Numbered from the stretch's first letter, positions 10,694 through 22,305 are shown. The stretch is 64,000 bases of DNA from Cryptomeria japonica (GCF_030272615.1 NC_081408.1:334646793-334710792); one strand, 5' to 3'. Program-made: numbers and translations. Notes: generated by a model from the sequence alone, not told the origin.

Positions 10694-13600
10694 TTATGTG
10701 CTCTTTTCAGCTTCCGCAGTCTCTTCAATAGGTTGTTCGGTTGCAACCTCTTCTGGCTCTTCAGGGGCACTCTCCAACTGCTCCGAATCATGGGTGGAAT
10801 ATTTAACTCCCCACTCATTATATGTCTCTTCTGTCGGCCATGAAAAACTAATCACATCATTTTTAACTTTAGTCAACCTTTTCCAAGAATTTCTTAGTTT
10901 GTTGACTTCTGAGTTAAGAAAACTATAATGTGATTTAATTCTTTCTATTTCCTGTATAGTTATAACAAAGAAAGAGGTATCATCCAAATCAATGATTCCC
11001 TTGACCCTTGCTGACAACTTGGCTTCTATCTCATTGAGCCATGTTTGCTTATCTTTAAGCTGATCTGGATTAGCAAAAATTCTTGGGAGCAACTCAAAAA
11101 CCTGATCAGTGTATTCCTTCTTACATAAATTGATCTTCCTATCCACATTGTCTACATCTGCAGCCAATTGCATTAAAACTTTAGCAACATCAGAGGTAGA
11201 TTTTATAATGGGATTGGCCCTTGCTTCATCATAGGAAACACACATGAACTCTAAATCTTGCTCCTTAGGCCTCCATCTGTCAAAAATGGGTGTCAAAATG
11301 GCCTTATCTCTCCTTAATTCATTCCATATCTCCATGATCTTTCCCACACTATTGTGAAGCAGTGAGGCATTTATAGTGTCTGCAAAACTGGAGATTGTGG
11401 CTTTTATTTTCTCCTCATACTTCCCCGTATAAAAGGCCTGAGTTTGCTTTAGGTTCTCCAATTCTTGGGGAGTTATCTCAATCATTTGAGAGCTGGAAGG
11501 TGCAGGAGATGGTGGGAGCTCAATAATGGGGCTAGTAGGTGGAGGTCTTGCAGGAGAAGAGGCGATCATCAATGTTGAAGGCTCACCTTGTTGGCGTTGT
11601 CCTACCAGCTGGCTCTGCAATTTGGCAATGATGCTATCTTTGCCTCTTATCTCCTCCTTAGCACTGTCATAGGCCTTCAAAACTATTTCCAATTTAATCT
11701 AGAGGGCCTCCTTTTCTTTGGCTTCCTTTTCAGCCACTGCAACACTGAATTTGGCAGTCTCTAACATAGTGCTAGCAACCTCTACTATCCCTATACTCTC
11801 TACTCTTTTAATCATCAATCCACCAAGGTGACTTGTCCCTGAGGTGTCTTTACCTTTCTTGTCCTCATTTCTTTTGAGGGACCACATGACTAGTGCAGCA
11901 TTGTCCTTACTGAAAGTAACCCCTTCCATGGGTTAAGTCTCTTTTCTTACTGCATCTAGCACCAGAGCATTAGTAATATTCCATTCTGGTAAAATGAGCA
12001 CTCTAGCTTGTGCTACTAGATCCCTTCCCTATTCAGGAGTGATGGTTTTGAATTCTTCCATCATCTCCTATTTTATATCTTCCTCCACTGAGGCTAGATC
12101 TTTATTAGGCTGCTCTGCCTTTCTTACTTCACATCTAGGATTATATTTATCTATATGCTGCTTCCAGATAAATTGCATGAATGCTTCAGATGTGACAAAG
12201 CTATCATCAGCTAAAAAGGCACTACTGGCCTTCTTTATCTCAGGATCCCACTCCTGGCCTTTAAGTTCAGTTGAGGTGATGTCCATTTGTGCTTCAGTGG
12301 GCTCTTCTGGCATCCCTTCTTCCACTTTATCGTAAGTGTATGCAATCTCTCCCAAGCTGCCCAACTAAGAGAGGTATTCAGTTGTTGCTTGTTCATCTCC
12401 TATGTGGATAGGGGATTGGGATGGGGAATACAAGGGTGTATCTGATTGCACTTCCTTCCCCACCCTTTGCTTCTTTGGACTATCCTGGATGTCAATGACA
12501 TCTTGCACCTTCCTCTTTCCTTTGGATGAGGAGGGCTCCCCTGTTGTAGACACCAGCACACTGTAACCTGATTTCTTATGCAGGGTGTAGTCACCAGGAG
12601 GGATTGCTTTAGTGGAAGCTGACTTGCCTAAAATCATTCTTGCCTTTTCAGGGTTATTCTTAATTACAACTTCCCTCTTCTCCTTTAGTGTTTGTATCAC
12701 ATCTTCAAAGCAAACTATCAAAAATTTTATTTTCTCTTCCAATGGGAAGAAGCTAGACAATGGGTCATAGCTTGCATCAAATTGATGCACAAAATCCAGG
12801 GCTTTCTTGTAAGCCACCCATTTTTCTTTCCTCAACTCCTATTCATCCAAATCAAATTCATTCCTGATGAGGTCTTCAAGAAAGTGGAATTGATGAGGCC
12901 TACCTCTGCATGCTACCTTCTTCCGGAACACACCATTGTAGAAGTCCTCTAGATCAGCACATCTAGACACTGCAGTGGACAAATGGTAGGGTTTGAGGAA
13001 ATCCTCAAAACAATTCCAGCCTCCCTTTGTAATTACAAATTGGTGGGCTATTGTAGCTGCAAGGAAAATAGTCCCTTTACCTCTGCCTGTTAGCTCTACC
13101 TCTTGTAAGCCACCAATTTGTCTAAGAATCTCAGCTATTCCCACTTTGAGGGGGACCTGGTAGGGTAACAAAAATGGGGTGCCTCTGAAACCAAAAACTC
13201 TGAAAACTGTTGAGACTGGATTTAAGTACATATCACCCCAGTTATGAACTATCTTGATATTCTCTGCGAATTCTTTTGGCCTTAAGAATTCCAGAAGAAC
13301 CTTGGGGACTCTTGGGTTGTCAGAGCAAAGGAGAGTCCTTATTTTGGATGCAAAATATTTATCGAATTTTAGAAAACTAGCATCGTCTCTGTCCCATGAC
13401 AACATAGTACTCCATAGTTGTACTGGCATCTTCTCTCCTTCCTTTTCTTTTACCAGGTCCATTCCACTGGCGAAATAATCACCACCTTTGAAGAGAAAAA
13501 GGTGCATCAAGAGTGAGTACCATCCGAATGGCCTATCCACCTTTCCATTTTTTATTCCTATCAACCCTCCATGGATAGCATCGACAATATAAGAAGCATA

Positions 13601-14335
13601 ATCAAATGTAATAGCAAGAGAAGGATTCAAAATTTGAACAATCATTAACAAGTAATGGTTTGGCATATTTGATTTAGCATCCTCTCCTAGAATTTGGCAA
13701 AGTGCCCAATACATCCCTTTCGCCCTCAAGGTAAACATACTCAATGAAAAAGGCTCTTGTGTGTTGGGCCCTACAACTGCTAACCCTCCTATTTTTAGAA
13801 AAAGTTCTTTAAGAGGCCCATTCCTAAGATGACTCCTCTGTGCACTATACACCTGGGCTAATTGTGTGAAGTTTATGGGTTCCAAGAAGTTTGTAAACTC
13901 ACTGAGCCCAAACGTTGTTCTCAATTCTTCTGCATTGATTTCCACGAGGGTTTTCCCATTTACATCCCAGATGCACCTTGTGATTGAATCATAGTTTAAT
14001 GCCATTTGGGTTAGCAAGTCTGTATCCATGAATACTCCTGGGGCTACTAATTTCCCAACATCTAGTTCCCAAACACTGTTTTGAGGAGCAGGAGAATTTC
14101 TCATTCCAAATCCGACTCTAAACAGCCCCAACCCAAACATTCCAACCTATGGGTCTCTCAACCAATTACCTTTGTCATATAATCCTTCTCCAATCTTCAG
14201 ATGGGGAGCCCTGGGTACTAACTCTTTGGCCTTAGATGCCTGGTTAGTTGACAGCGTCAATTGCTCTAAAAAGTCATCACATACACTTCTTTCTAAATAA
14301 TCAACCTTGCCAGAAAAATCCCTTTTAGGAGCCAT
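10694..14335 (-). pseudogene. Long ORF embedded in the LTR, function unknown
   Basis: One reading frame of 1,214 codons from the ATG at 14335 (MAPKRDFSG) to TAA at 10694, with no frameshift but seven internal stops: TAG at 14147, 12839, 12365, 12068, 12029 and 11699, TAA at 11933. The N-terminal 550 residues look globular (WELDVGKLVAPG, FGLSEFTNFLEP, RPFGWYSLLMHLFLFKGGDY, GFRGTPFLLPYQVPLK). The middle has a basic KGKRKVQD / PKKQRVGK nuclear-signal-like stretch. Then come a coiled coil (EKEAKEKEAL, KEEIRGKDSIIAKLQ), a proline-rich linker and an acidic tail. No enzyme motif recognised. Known: Ogre-type elements carry an extra ORF before gag; here it lies outside the PBS, within the repeat. Could be that ORF1 class or a captured gene. 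Confidence 0.65.
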
Positions 14336-14830
14336 TTGAAAATGCAACAAGATGAATATCACTTCTTAAACACTCCTGTAACACGAGAATAATTTCACTT
14401 ATTACACCACACAAGAATAGCTGCAAAATAAGAAAGAACCTGATGCTTGCTTGAAGGAATTCGCTCTGCAACTGATTCACCTTCTCTGTATTTGAAAAAG
14501 ATAACTCTGCGTTATTCTTCTGTAAAATCTTTTAAAAGATATCTACACTTGGTTGTTAGGAAATCAAATGCTTGTACTCTGCGCGTTAACTATAACATTG
14601 ATTCCGGATGCTTCGGTCGTCCCTTCAAAATCGAATTCATACGAGAATTCATATTTTAGCTCCAACGGGTCGCAGCCTTCCTGCAAGTGTCTCACTGTTA
14701 ATTTCATTTTGATGGCTTTGTCTTTAGTCTGGGTCCCGTCTTTCTATTGGCTACATAATACCATGCGGCATCTGACCATTGGCTTAGAAAATCCCTTCGC
14801 ATTCTGTTTTGATACTGGCCGAATGTCTCC

Positions 14831-14837
14831 CTTTATA
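14831..14837 (-). promoter_or_regulatory. TATA-like box in 5' LTR
   Basis: TATAAAG on the minus strand, about 500 bp upstream of the LTR ORF start and kept in the other LTR. If real, transcription would start near 14800, making R-U5 about 5 kb. Confidence 0.4.
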
Positions 14838-14872
14838 CTGTGGCGGGCCCATATTTTCCCTTTTTGGCCATG

Positions 14873-15245
14873 TCATCATCATGACACGTGGACGGCCCTC
14901 GTTAACTCTCGCTATTTCGTGGCCTTAAGAAGTGAGCACCTCACCCTTGCGAAATAGTACGGGCCGTAGGATCATCCTTCAAGTTGATCACCTTTTAATC
15001 CTTCGAAAAGGTCCTCAGGAATGGTGGGCCCGTTGAGTCGTCACTAACACCTAGCACCTAGTCACCTGCTGTGCTGATTTGTCACTCTGTCACTTGCCAG
15101 AAGAAGAACCATGGGGGTCCCACTTTCATCTCAACAGGTCTATCTCTTATGTCATCATCAAGACACATGGAAGGCTGACATTCATTCTCGCTATTTCGCG
15201 GCTTTAAAGGGTGAGCACTTAACCCTTGCGAAATAGCGCTGACCG
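14873..15245. repeat. U3 hairpin repeat block, two units
   Basis: Inverted arms CGCTATTTCG/CGAAATAGNN at 14910-14919 with 14950-14959, and at 15189-15198 with 15229-15238, each with a loop of about 30 nt. They correspond to the first and last of the four units in the other LTR. Confidence 0.75.
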
Positions 15246-15597
15246 TCGGATCCTTTCTCAAATTGATCGGCGTTTACTGGGCCCGACACTTTAGAATGAA
15301 ATAATACAAGGCAAATTTTTTTCAAATAATCAACGTAACCACCTAGGTAAATAACAAGGGGGGACACTTCCTATGACCCCGCGACCCATGATCTAAGTGA
15401 AATAAAGTAACAGCAAAATAGAAACCAGAGGGTTTAACACAAAAAGATAAGGTCTAAAGCTTTAAAAAAACCCTTAAACCCTCTAGGTTTTAGAACAAAT
15501 AAGCTGAAGCACCTGGGACTACACCTTATTCAAAAATTTTTAAAAAACCACAGCCAATTATGGGAAAGAAGAACCCAATTTTAAAATAGTGATAACA

Positions 15598-16229
15598 GCT
15601 AGAACCTTAGAAAAATTCCCTAGGTTCAATGTATCTAGATAATCTTGAAATGTATGCTTTAGTTATGTCAGCCACCAACATAACAAATCCAATTTTGTGT
15701 TGTTTTAGTAATGTAACTAATTTTCCTCACTACCAGTTGAGTCTCTAACCATTTTTTTGTCCCGTCAATCTAATCTTCATTCACTTGATCAAATCTTCAT
15801 GTGCGGTCACAAATATATCTTCATGCTGCTGCAAAACTACATCATCTCATTCTTCATGAATTTCACTTACTGGTTGTCGGAATGTAACACTGTCAGTCTT
15901 TTAGTGGTTGAATTCCTAACTACCAATTCTAATAAAAATTGTCTTTGCTAACTGGTTAAGCTTTTTCGGTTGAACTGTAGAACTTATATGACTTAAAGAA
16001 ACATAGTTTCCATCAATAACAACATACAAAATAGTCATCATACAAAAATCTAACCTCTCTACAAAATAGACATATACCAGTTCAGATCAAATGATCAAAT
16101 ACCAATAGTACATCCTAATGTCAGGTCTCCATCTAATAACCTCCACTGTCAGTTTGTCAAAGGTCACTCTCCAATGTAGAAAATATCCAAGCCACCACTT
16201 GGTTAGCAATTTGGAGGAATTTGTTTACG
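15598..16229. other. Non-coding; probable old copia-type LTR debris
   Basis: No credible gene. The phrase CCCTAGGTTCAATGTATCT near 15617-15635 parallels the LTR phrase at 21398-21415 (CCTAGGTGCAGTGTATCTGG), and CACTTACTGGTTG-like words recur, suggesting a decayed relative of the 20692 element. Confidence 0.35.
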
Positions 16230-17370
16230 TGTTGCATTGATGTTTGTCATTGATGGCAACACCAGTTTCACTAGCTGCTTTGGCTGTTTACCAGTATCCC
16301 TTTGGTCCTGGTACGATGATTGGTTTCTATTTGGTTAGATCATGTTGATTCGGTATGCTTTGGTCTAAGCAATTGGTTTGGATTGGTTATTCATGTGTTC
16401 TTGATATGTATCACATTCAGTTGGTTCGGGATTTGATGATCTGGAAGCTATCACTTGTTCTAGTAAGCCTTTTGGTTACCAGTGAGGGTTTCCCCGATAG
16501 AGCTTTGTTGAAGATCTTTTTCTAAATTTGATAAATGGTGTTGGTGCAGCTTCTAGTAAGTTCTCAAGATGTTTATGGTTATCATGTTCTTGTTCCAGTT
16601 GTTTGTGGTGTTTCATTTGTCTTATGGAGACCTATTATAGGTCTAGTGGTTATTATTCTAGGTTATGGAGTGGTTTATATAATGTGTGGGCTGATATGTT
16701 ACCAATTGGATTCATTGATTGGATTATATTGTTATTGGCCTAAGTCGACTTGGTTGATCTTTATATTATAGGTTTAAGTTATGAATCTATTATATTATCT
16801 TTTAGGTGGCTAGTTGGTATAAATATGATGTAAGATGTCTTTATAGATTATATAAGATCATAGTAGATCATGTATGATATGGGATTATGTGAATAATGTT
16901 GTAATCATACATGCAGAAGATTTGGTCTATCATAGGTGATCTAGTTGAGTTTATGGAAGTGGTTAAGGCCTCAGGTATTGAGCTTAACCAAAACTGTACT
17001 CAGGCATGGGAGATGCTATACTTACATTTTAATCTTCATTTTGGATTGTTGTCTGATGTTTTTGTAATCAGTAAGACTCTTTTTGTGATGAGCAGTGTTC
17101 TCTAGGCTATTGGCATTCTAGCATGTGTAGGCTCCTTATTGTAGTATTTATTCATCTGATCAATGGATAGATATTTTGGGTCCCCAATCACACCATGGTT
17201 TTTCCTCTTTGAGGTTTTCCAAGTATTAATCTATGGTGTTATGGTATTTATCTTTGTAATTGCATTATTACTTATTGTTATATGTTTTTATGTTTACCAG
17301 TTGCTGAGTTGTTGTATTAATAAAGTTAAAATTCTTCATTCTAGTAGAACATTGATTCACCCCCCCTCTC
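16230..17370 (+). repeat. Probable solo or remnant copia-type LTR
   Basis: Begins TGTTGCATTGATGTTTGTCA, like the start of the LTR at 21805 read on the minus strand (TGTTGGCATGATGATGAC, with TTGTCATTGATG further on). It ends with TTGATTCACCCCCCC, matching the C-run near the LTR end of the 20692 element. No PBS follows and no coding region is attached. Short open frames here are not convincing genes. Confidence 0.45.
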
Positions 17371-17719
17371 CATGTTCTCGAATCCCAACTAACTCATGGG
17401 TAAGAGGATATGTGAGCACCCTAGGCTTATTTGGAACCAAATCAATGGGAACCCCAATAGGTCTAGAGCACGTGATGTTCTCTAGTTCCCAGATTTGTAG
17501 TAGTGTGTAGGTCATCAGGTTGCATCCCTGTCCAAAAATGTACTCTCCTAGGTCATGATAGAGGCAAGCTAACATGCTCCACCCCCAGGAGAATATCCTT
17601 CAATGTCTCTCCATGGATATAACTACATAATCAAGACCTCCATGAATGTGTGTGTCAAACCCATTAGAGCACAAGACTAATGCAATGGTAGAGATCATCA
17701 ACCATCTCACTAGCTAAAC
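17371..17719. other. No feature seen
   Basis: Unique-looking non-coding DNA; possibly the continuation of the plant-mobile-domain remnant that follows, too decayed to read. Confidence 0.4.
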
Positions 17720-18135
17720 CTCACCAGTGGGATGCAAAAGCCAATTGATCATAATGCGATCTTTCTTCTCATTAGGATTCTCTCTCCCAATGCAGTAGAT
17801 CTACTCCCTCCTATAATTAGTATCAGTGTGATTGGCTCAATATATCACTTTCTCTCCTCTAATGGCAAGATGAAGTATATAGTACATGTCCTCGAGTGTG
17901 ACCATCATCTCCCCCATGGGTAGAAGAAAGGTGGAGGTATCTACATCCCATCTCTCTATCAATGCCATCAGCATTGCAAGGTAGAATTTGATGGCAGGCA
18001 TGGTCATCACATACCATAAACCTACTAAGTGTAGAAACTCTCTTTCCTTTGGTGAAAGACTCAGAATCTGACTTTGGAGGCTTTGAAAGGTATCACTGAT
18101 AGTGTGCTCATGGAGGTAGGAAAGAATCTATAAAA
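17720..18135 (-). pseudogene. Plant mobile domain (PMD, aminotransferase-like) fragment
   Basis: Translation of the minus strand shows a PMD-type core: LSPKEREFLHLVGLWYV, then MPAIKFYLAMLMALIERW, then FLLPMGEMMVTLEDMYYIL, then HLAIRGEKVIY followed by a stop. The spacing of W, P-x-I, ERW, F-x-LP-x-GE and TLEDV-like motifs fits the domain found in MAIN-like proteins and in transposon-derived genes. No start codon, in-frame stops after the core, and no intact partner gene. Probably a transposon-borne relic rather than a host PMD gene. Confidence 0.6.
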
Positions 18136-19120
18136 CCAACCAATCAAATGATTAGTAATCATTCATCAATCATCATTATTTAATCTAAAACATTATCGCA
18201 TCTATTCTACACATCAGACACCTGATCTCATGCTACCCTCGATCTCTCTGAGTAGGAACTAGGGCCCCCTAAGTGCACCAGGGTACCCCTCTAGGACCAA
18301 AGTGCCCTGGGAGGACCAGGGTGACCCTTTAGGACTAGGGAACCCTAGGAGACTATGGTACCTAGATAGGGGGGCATGTGCATGATCTCGATGCTAACAA
18401 CATTGACACAAAACCCAATTTAAACAAAAAAGTTAACAGCGAGTCAACAAATGGTCAACTCACCTCATCGAGCAGTCTGTCAATCAACACAGCCTAGCGT
18501 AGGATCTCCATCCACATGGGCTACTTACATCGATGTCAAGGCATGATGGCTGATGTGTGGGACCCTTTGCAATAAATAATGTCAAAAGTCAAAAATGTGA
18601 CAAATGAACGTGTCACTTTCATATTTATGAGGTATGAACTTTTTCATGTTATGATTTTAAGTTAAAAACCCTAATTTTTCCCATTTCACTTAATCTATCA
18701 CAACTTGATCTAGGGAGCTCCAATTTTTTCACCGTTAGTGGCATTCAAATTATAAATTTTCTCTCTTGCTCCACATTTATTCCATAAAGTACTTGGATGT
18801 ATAATTGAGCCTTGTTGTGAACATGTTTCATCAATTTCTTCATGACAATTTGTTGTGGTAAACATGATACCCTATTTCACCTGACTGATAAGCAAGCTAA
18901 AACAAGGGGGCCATATAGCTACCATGAATTTCATTACCTTCTTGAGTAAGAATTAGGTGATTTTGTCATCTAACATGTAGTTTTGTAGGGTTTGGTTCCT
19001 AACTATGTACTGTAGATACCGCTGGGGGCTTCGTCCGACAACTTATAGATATATCCTTTTTCAAATAATATTTACTTTTATGTACTTTATCTTGCATATG
19101 CACATAGTTTCATATGACCA
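18136..19120. other. Non-coding; 3' part of internal region of element B at its right end
   Basis: No gene seen. 18240-18370 contains several GGACCA/AGGGTRCC words in alternating orientation, like the hairpin units in the family A LTRs. From about 18880 the sequence parallels the DNA just before the PPT in family A (TGGGGGCTTCGTCC here, TGGGGGCTTGGTGTATC there), so it is probably the 3' untranslated region of element B. Confidence 0.4.
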
Positions 19121-19137
19121 CTAAAGTGGGGGCTAAA
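19121..19137 (+). other. Polypurine tract of element B
   Basis: CTAAAGTGGGGGCTAAA immediately before the LTR start at 19138. Exactly the same 17 bases precede the family A LTRs at 42007, 48635 (and, with the same core, 63136), which shows kinship. Confidence 0.75.
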
Positions 19138-19506
19138 TGTAGCGTCATAAAATGTACACCCTTTCTAGGGATGGTACAATTCCACGCTTGGTTTAGTACA
19201 TGCCTTAGTGTATTGTGCATCTTGCATTTCCAATCTCCTTTAAGAACTTAATTAATTAATTTAATTAAATCTAAATTCATATTTCATTAGTTCACACATT
19301 ATAAAGTTGGGCCCTTTACCCTAAGTGTGCCCCGTTTTATTTTATTCCTCGAATAAATTATTAAATAATAAACCCTAATTATATCCTATTTTGACCTTTA
19401 AGGCCTGATTTCATATGTCAAAACATCTCAGAATTAGTTGTAACTTTGGGATTCACTCTGATATCATCATATCTAATGAACCCAAAAATTTGGTGAAAAT
19501 TTGGTC

Positions 19507-19533
19507 GGACCGGGTGCACTTTGCACCTAGTCC
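19507..19533 (+). other. GGACC stem-loop with GTGCAC in LTR B
   Basis: Outer arms GGAC/GTCC and inner arms GGTGCA/TGCACC around a CTT loop. It is followed by CTGACATTTTT and preceded by GAAAATTTGG, the same context as the 30-nt stem-loops of family A. Confidence 0.6.
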
Positions 19534-20631
19534 CTGACATTTTTCCCCAAATTTCAGGAGCATAATTCTATGATATTATAATGCTTAACCCCAAAAGATT
19601 GGCAGGAAATTAAAATCCTAGGTCATCCTAAAGATGAAATTAAGATCTAGGGTTTCATACATAAGAGCTCTCTTTCTTCATTTGAAGGTCTAAGTGAATC
19701 GAATCTAGGAAAACACTTTTGGGGAGATTACAAGTAATCCCCTATATAGCAAAAGAATAGATCTTTTGAAGTCTTCAACAACATTAAACAACACCTATGA
19801 AGCATTCTTCAATAATTTTTTCATCAATTGGGGGATTTTGAAGATGTAGGAAAGCAATAGGAGATCACCAACTGAAGATTGGATTGTACCTCTCCCTTAG
19901 GGTTGGGTATGGTTACGTGTTGTTTTGATGTCTTTGTATGAGATTCATCACATAAATTTGATTTGTATTCATGCTTTAGATCTCTTTGCATAATTGATTT
20001 GGAGTATTTACTTTATCAATTACAAGCATTTAGGGTTTACTAGTTAGGGTTACTATAGATTGTTTGCATTCATCCTAGGATCTTACACACACTATTTTAC
20101 TATACAAATCAACTATATGTTGAGGTGGAAATCACCAAAATAGGGTTTAACTAAGGAAAAACCTTATATAGCCACCCAAAACCCTATTTTTAGCTACAAG
20201 TGCAGATTCGGGATTCAAGCGTTGTTGCAAATTTTAGGACCGATAGAGCACATAGAGACAGTTTTGGGGACCAAATTTCAGCAAAAACCCCTAGGACAGG
20301 GACATGACGCCCTGTTATTTCCTAGGACAAGGGTGTGGTGCCTTGGTCCTCCCATTTTCAGGCAAGATTTTGCAGGACAATAGTTCAAAACCCTCAAATT
20401 CTAGCCTGTCAAGTACAATTTCTGCTCTTTAGAATCAAGACAGTGGCGTAGCACTCTTGTCCTAGAAATTTTCACTTAGATTTTTGGCATAGGTGAATCT
20501 TTGAATTTATCTCCTAAACTGTACTTTTCAGTATATATCAATTATTCTCAGTTTTGTATACTTGAATTCTAGGTTAAATCATTCAAATCTGCACTTTGTA
20601 TCTCTCCTATCTCTCATTCATGCCAAGGGAA

Positions 20632-20638
20632 TATAAAC
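20632..20638 (+). promoter_or_regulatory. TATA box of LTR B
   Basis: ATATAAA in the context GCCAAGGGAATATAAACC, matching the family A context GGCAAGTATATAAACT. The copia insertion lies about 55 bp downstream, in the expected transcript start area. Confidence 0.5.
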
Positions 20639-20686
20639 CCTAAGAGGTAATCCTCAGCTCTCTCTTTCTCACAAGAAATAGTTGAA

Positions 20687-20691
20687 GTGTG
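20687..20691. repeat. Target site duplication of the copia-like element, left
   Basis: GTGTG, repeated exactly at 35252-35256. Confidence 0.85.
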
Positions 20692-21805
20692 TGATAGACT
20701 TGAAAAGCACTAAGAGGGGGGGGGGGGGGTGAATCAGTGACACCAAAAATAGAACTACTTGAAATACTAACTGGTAAATGAACTTTACAAATATTTTGAA
20801 CACAATGCATGCAATAAAAAATGATATAACAACTTTCACAAAAAGTAAAGCATTCACAATAACACAAGTGTTTGTACATGGAAAAACCAAATAGGTAAAA
20901 ACCACAATGAGATGGATCTCACAAGTTAACTATCTGCAGTAGTAGATAACTGACCGATTAAGGTCTACAAAGTGCTATGCTAGGAGAAAATCTTGTTAGA
21001 TATCCCAAAGCTTGCTTACAAGCTTATACCCTATTAAAGGTAGTACCCTGTTAGGAGTAACCTCACTGAAGGATTTAAGAATCCAAACTAATGGATCACC
21101 CTGTTAAATGATTTTTACAATGAATCTTGTTAGAGCTTACCCGGTTAGGGGATTTGATTCTGCTGTAATTGTTAGAGAACAACAGGTTTGTTTGATCTGT
21201 TCTAAGTAGCACAACACTTTCTTGATCAAATCCTTCTAAACACATTCAACACTACTCTTCTACATATTCTACAACTTCACTCTTCTTTTCACATAACACT
21301 CTTTCACATATCATATATATTCTCAAATGATTTATTGCGATGTCAATATATAGATGTTATGATTTCATGTCGGCCTTAAGAAACCATAACACAATTTCCT
21401 AGGTGCAGTGTATCTGGACAAGTGATCATAACTCATCGCAAAAATTACTACCAAAAAATTTTGTCAGTGGCATAACTCATCATGATCTATGGTAACTCAT
21501 CACAAGATTACCAAATACCGGTTTGAGTTACCTGATAGACCATTATCCATGAATCTTTTGTCATGATCTCCGCTTGATCTCCATCCTGTTCTTCATCTTA
21601 TCATATCTACAGGTTGTCTCATATGCACATACCGGTTGACACAGAGTACCAGTTAGAGATAACCACTAAGAATAACCTCTAACATATCGGTTGACAAAGT
21701 ATACATTTAAAGTTACACCAATAGTTAATATAGTCATGTGTGTGAGTGAGTGTTTCATCAATGACAACATTTGATGAATACATTACAGTCATCATCATGC
21801 CAACA
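20692..21805 (-). repeat. 3' LTR of the copia-like element
   Basis: 1,114 bp, TGTTGG...ATCA in element orientation; matches 34127-35251. It differs visibly by an expanded G-run (about 14 G at 20716-20729 against 6 in the other LTR) and by scattered substitutions. Confidence 0.9.
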
Positions 21806-21819
21806 ATCTCCCCCTTTGG
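21806..21819 (-). other. Polypurine tract of the copia-like element
   Basis: Minus strand CCAAAGGGGGAGAT directly before the LTR start TGTTGG. Confidence 0.85.
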
Positions 21820-22305
21820 CATTGATGGCAACAATTAGAAAATTTTACAAAAATACCACCAAGTGTGCATACATAACAAAATTTACACATATGCTTATTC
21901 TCCCCCTAAATGCATCCACCATACAAAATTTTCAAACACACATACATATTTCTACTCCCCCTTTGACAACAATGCCAAAATGAAAAAGCAATATATATAT
22001 ATATATATAGAAAATGTATATCAAAGTGTTTAGCATATATAGTAATAAAAATTTGAATCAATATTCAAGAATAAGAAAGTTTCATAAATATAACATTGTA
22101 GCTCCTCTTCATCTATGACAATACATTTTCCCATGATTCCAGTATGTTCTTAGTATACTCAAATGTAGAGATCAACTGTGAGTGAAAATCTTCCATTGAG
22201 TCCAGTGTGTAGGTTTCAGGGGTTGCTAGAATAGCTTCTGCATTGGAATGGGTTCTTTGAAGTAAGTCTACCTATGATACAAGAAGACTTGAGTTCTTTA
22301 AGAGA
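21820..22305. other. 3' untranslated part of the copia-like element, with an AT microsatellite
   Basis: No gene. An (AT)n run occupies about 21991-22009. The rest is AT-rich unique-looking sequence. Confidence 0.55.

Larger units (their letters stand above)
1..15597 (-). mobile_element. Ogre/Tat-like Ty3-gypsy LTR retrotransposon, 3' LTR cut by window edge
   Basis: Seen: a direct repeat joins 1-2574 to about 13728-15597. Between the repeats lie, on the minus strand, gag, protease, an extra RNase H, RT, RNase H remnant and integrase. A tRNA-type primer binding site lies at 9740-9757, so the 5' LTR runs 9762-15597 and begins TGTT and ends AACA in element orientation. Known: extra RNase H, very long LTRs, this style of PBS and stop-separated gag/pro/pol frames are features of the plant Tat/Ogre branch. 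Inferred: one element longer than 15.6 kb, inactive because of in-frame stops. The base-pair target duplication cannot be tested because the left end is outside the window. Confidence 0.85.
9762..15597 (-). repeat. 5' LTR of the Tat-like element, about 5.8 kb
   Basis: Bounded by TGTT...AACA, the PBS on the inside and unrelated DNA at 15598. In element orientation it holds: the U3 hairpin block (15245-14873), a TATA-like box (14837-14831), a long decayed ORF (14335-10694), and about 930 bp of non-coding U5-like DNA (10693-9762) in which I see no gene. The overlap with the truncated 3' LTR directly confirms only 13728-15597; the inner limit is inferred from the PBS. Confidence 0.75.
19138..20691 (+). 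repeat. LTR of element B, left part (interrupted)
   Basis: Starts TGTAGCGTCATAAAATG, close to the family A LTR start (TGTAGCGTCCTAAAATT). It carries a stem-loop at 19507-19533, GGAC-rich words at 20293-20370 and a TATA box at 20632. It is cut at 20692 by the copia-like element and resumes at 35252. The LTR end was not found; the family A array interrupts it again at 35409. Confidence 0.65.

Noticed and set aside
16528-16771. Two overlapping hydrophobic frames
   Set aside because: T- and G-rich LTR-type DNA; overlapping frames with no coding signature and no homology that I recognise.
20713-20732. G14 run as a quadruplex or regulatory element
   Set aside because: The sister LTR has only six G at this place; most simply a slippage expansion.
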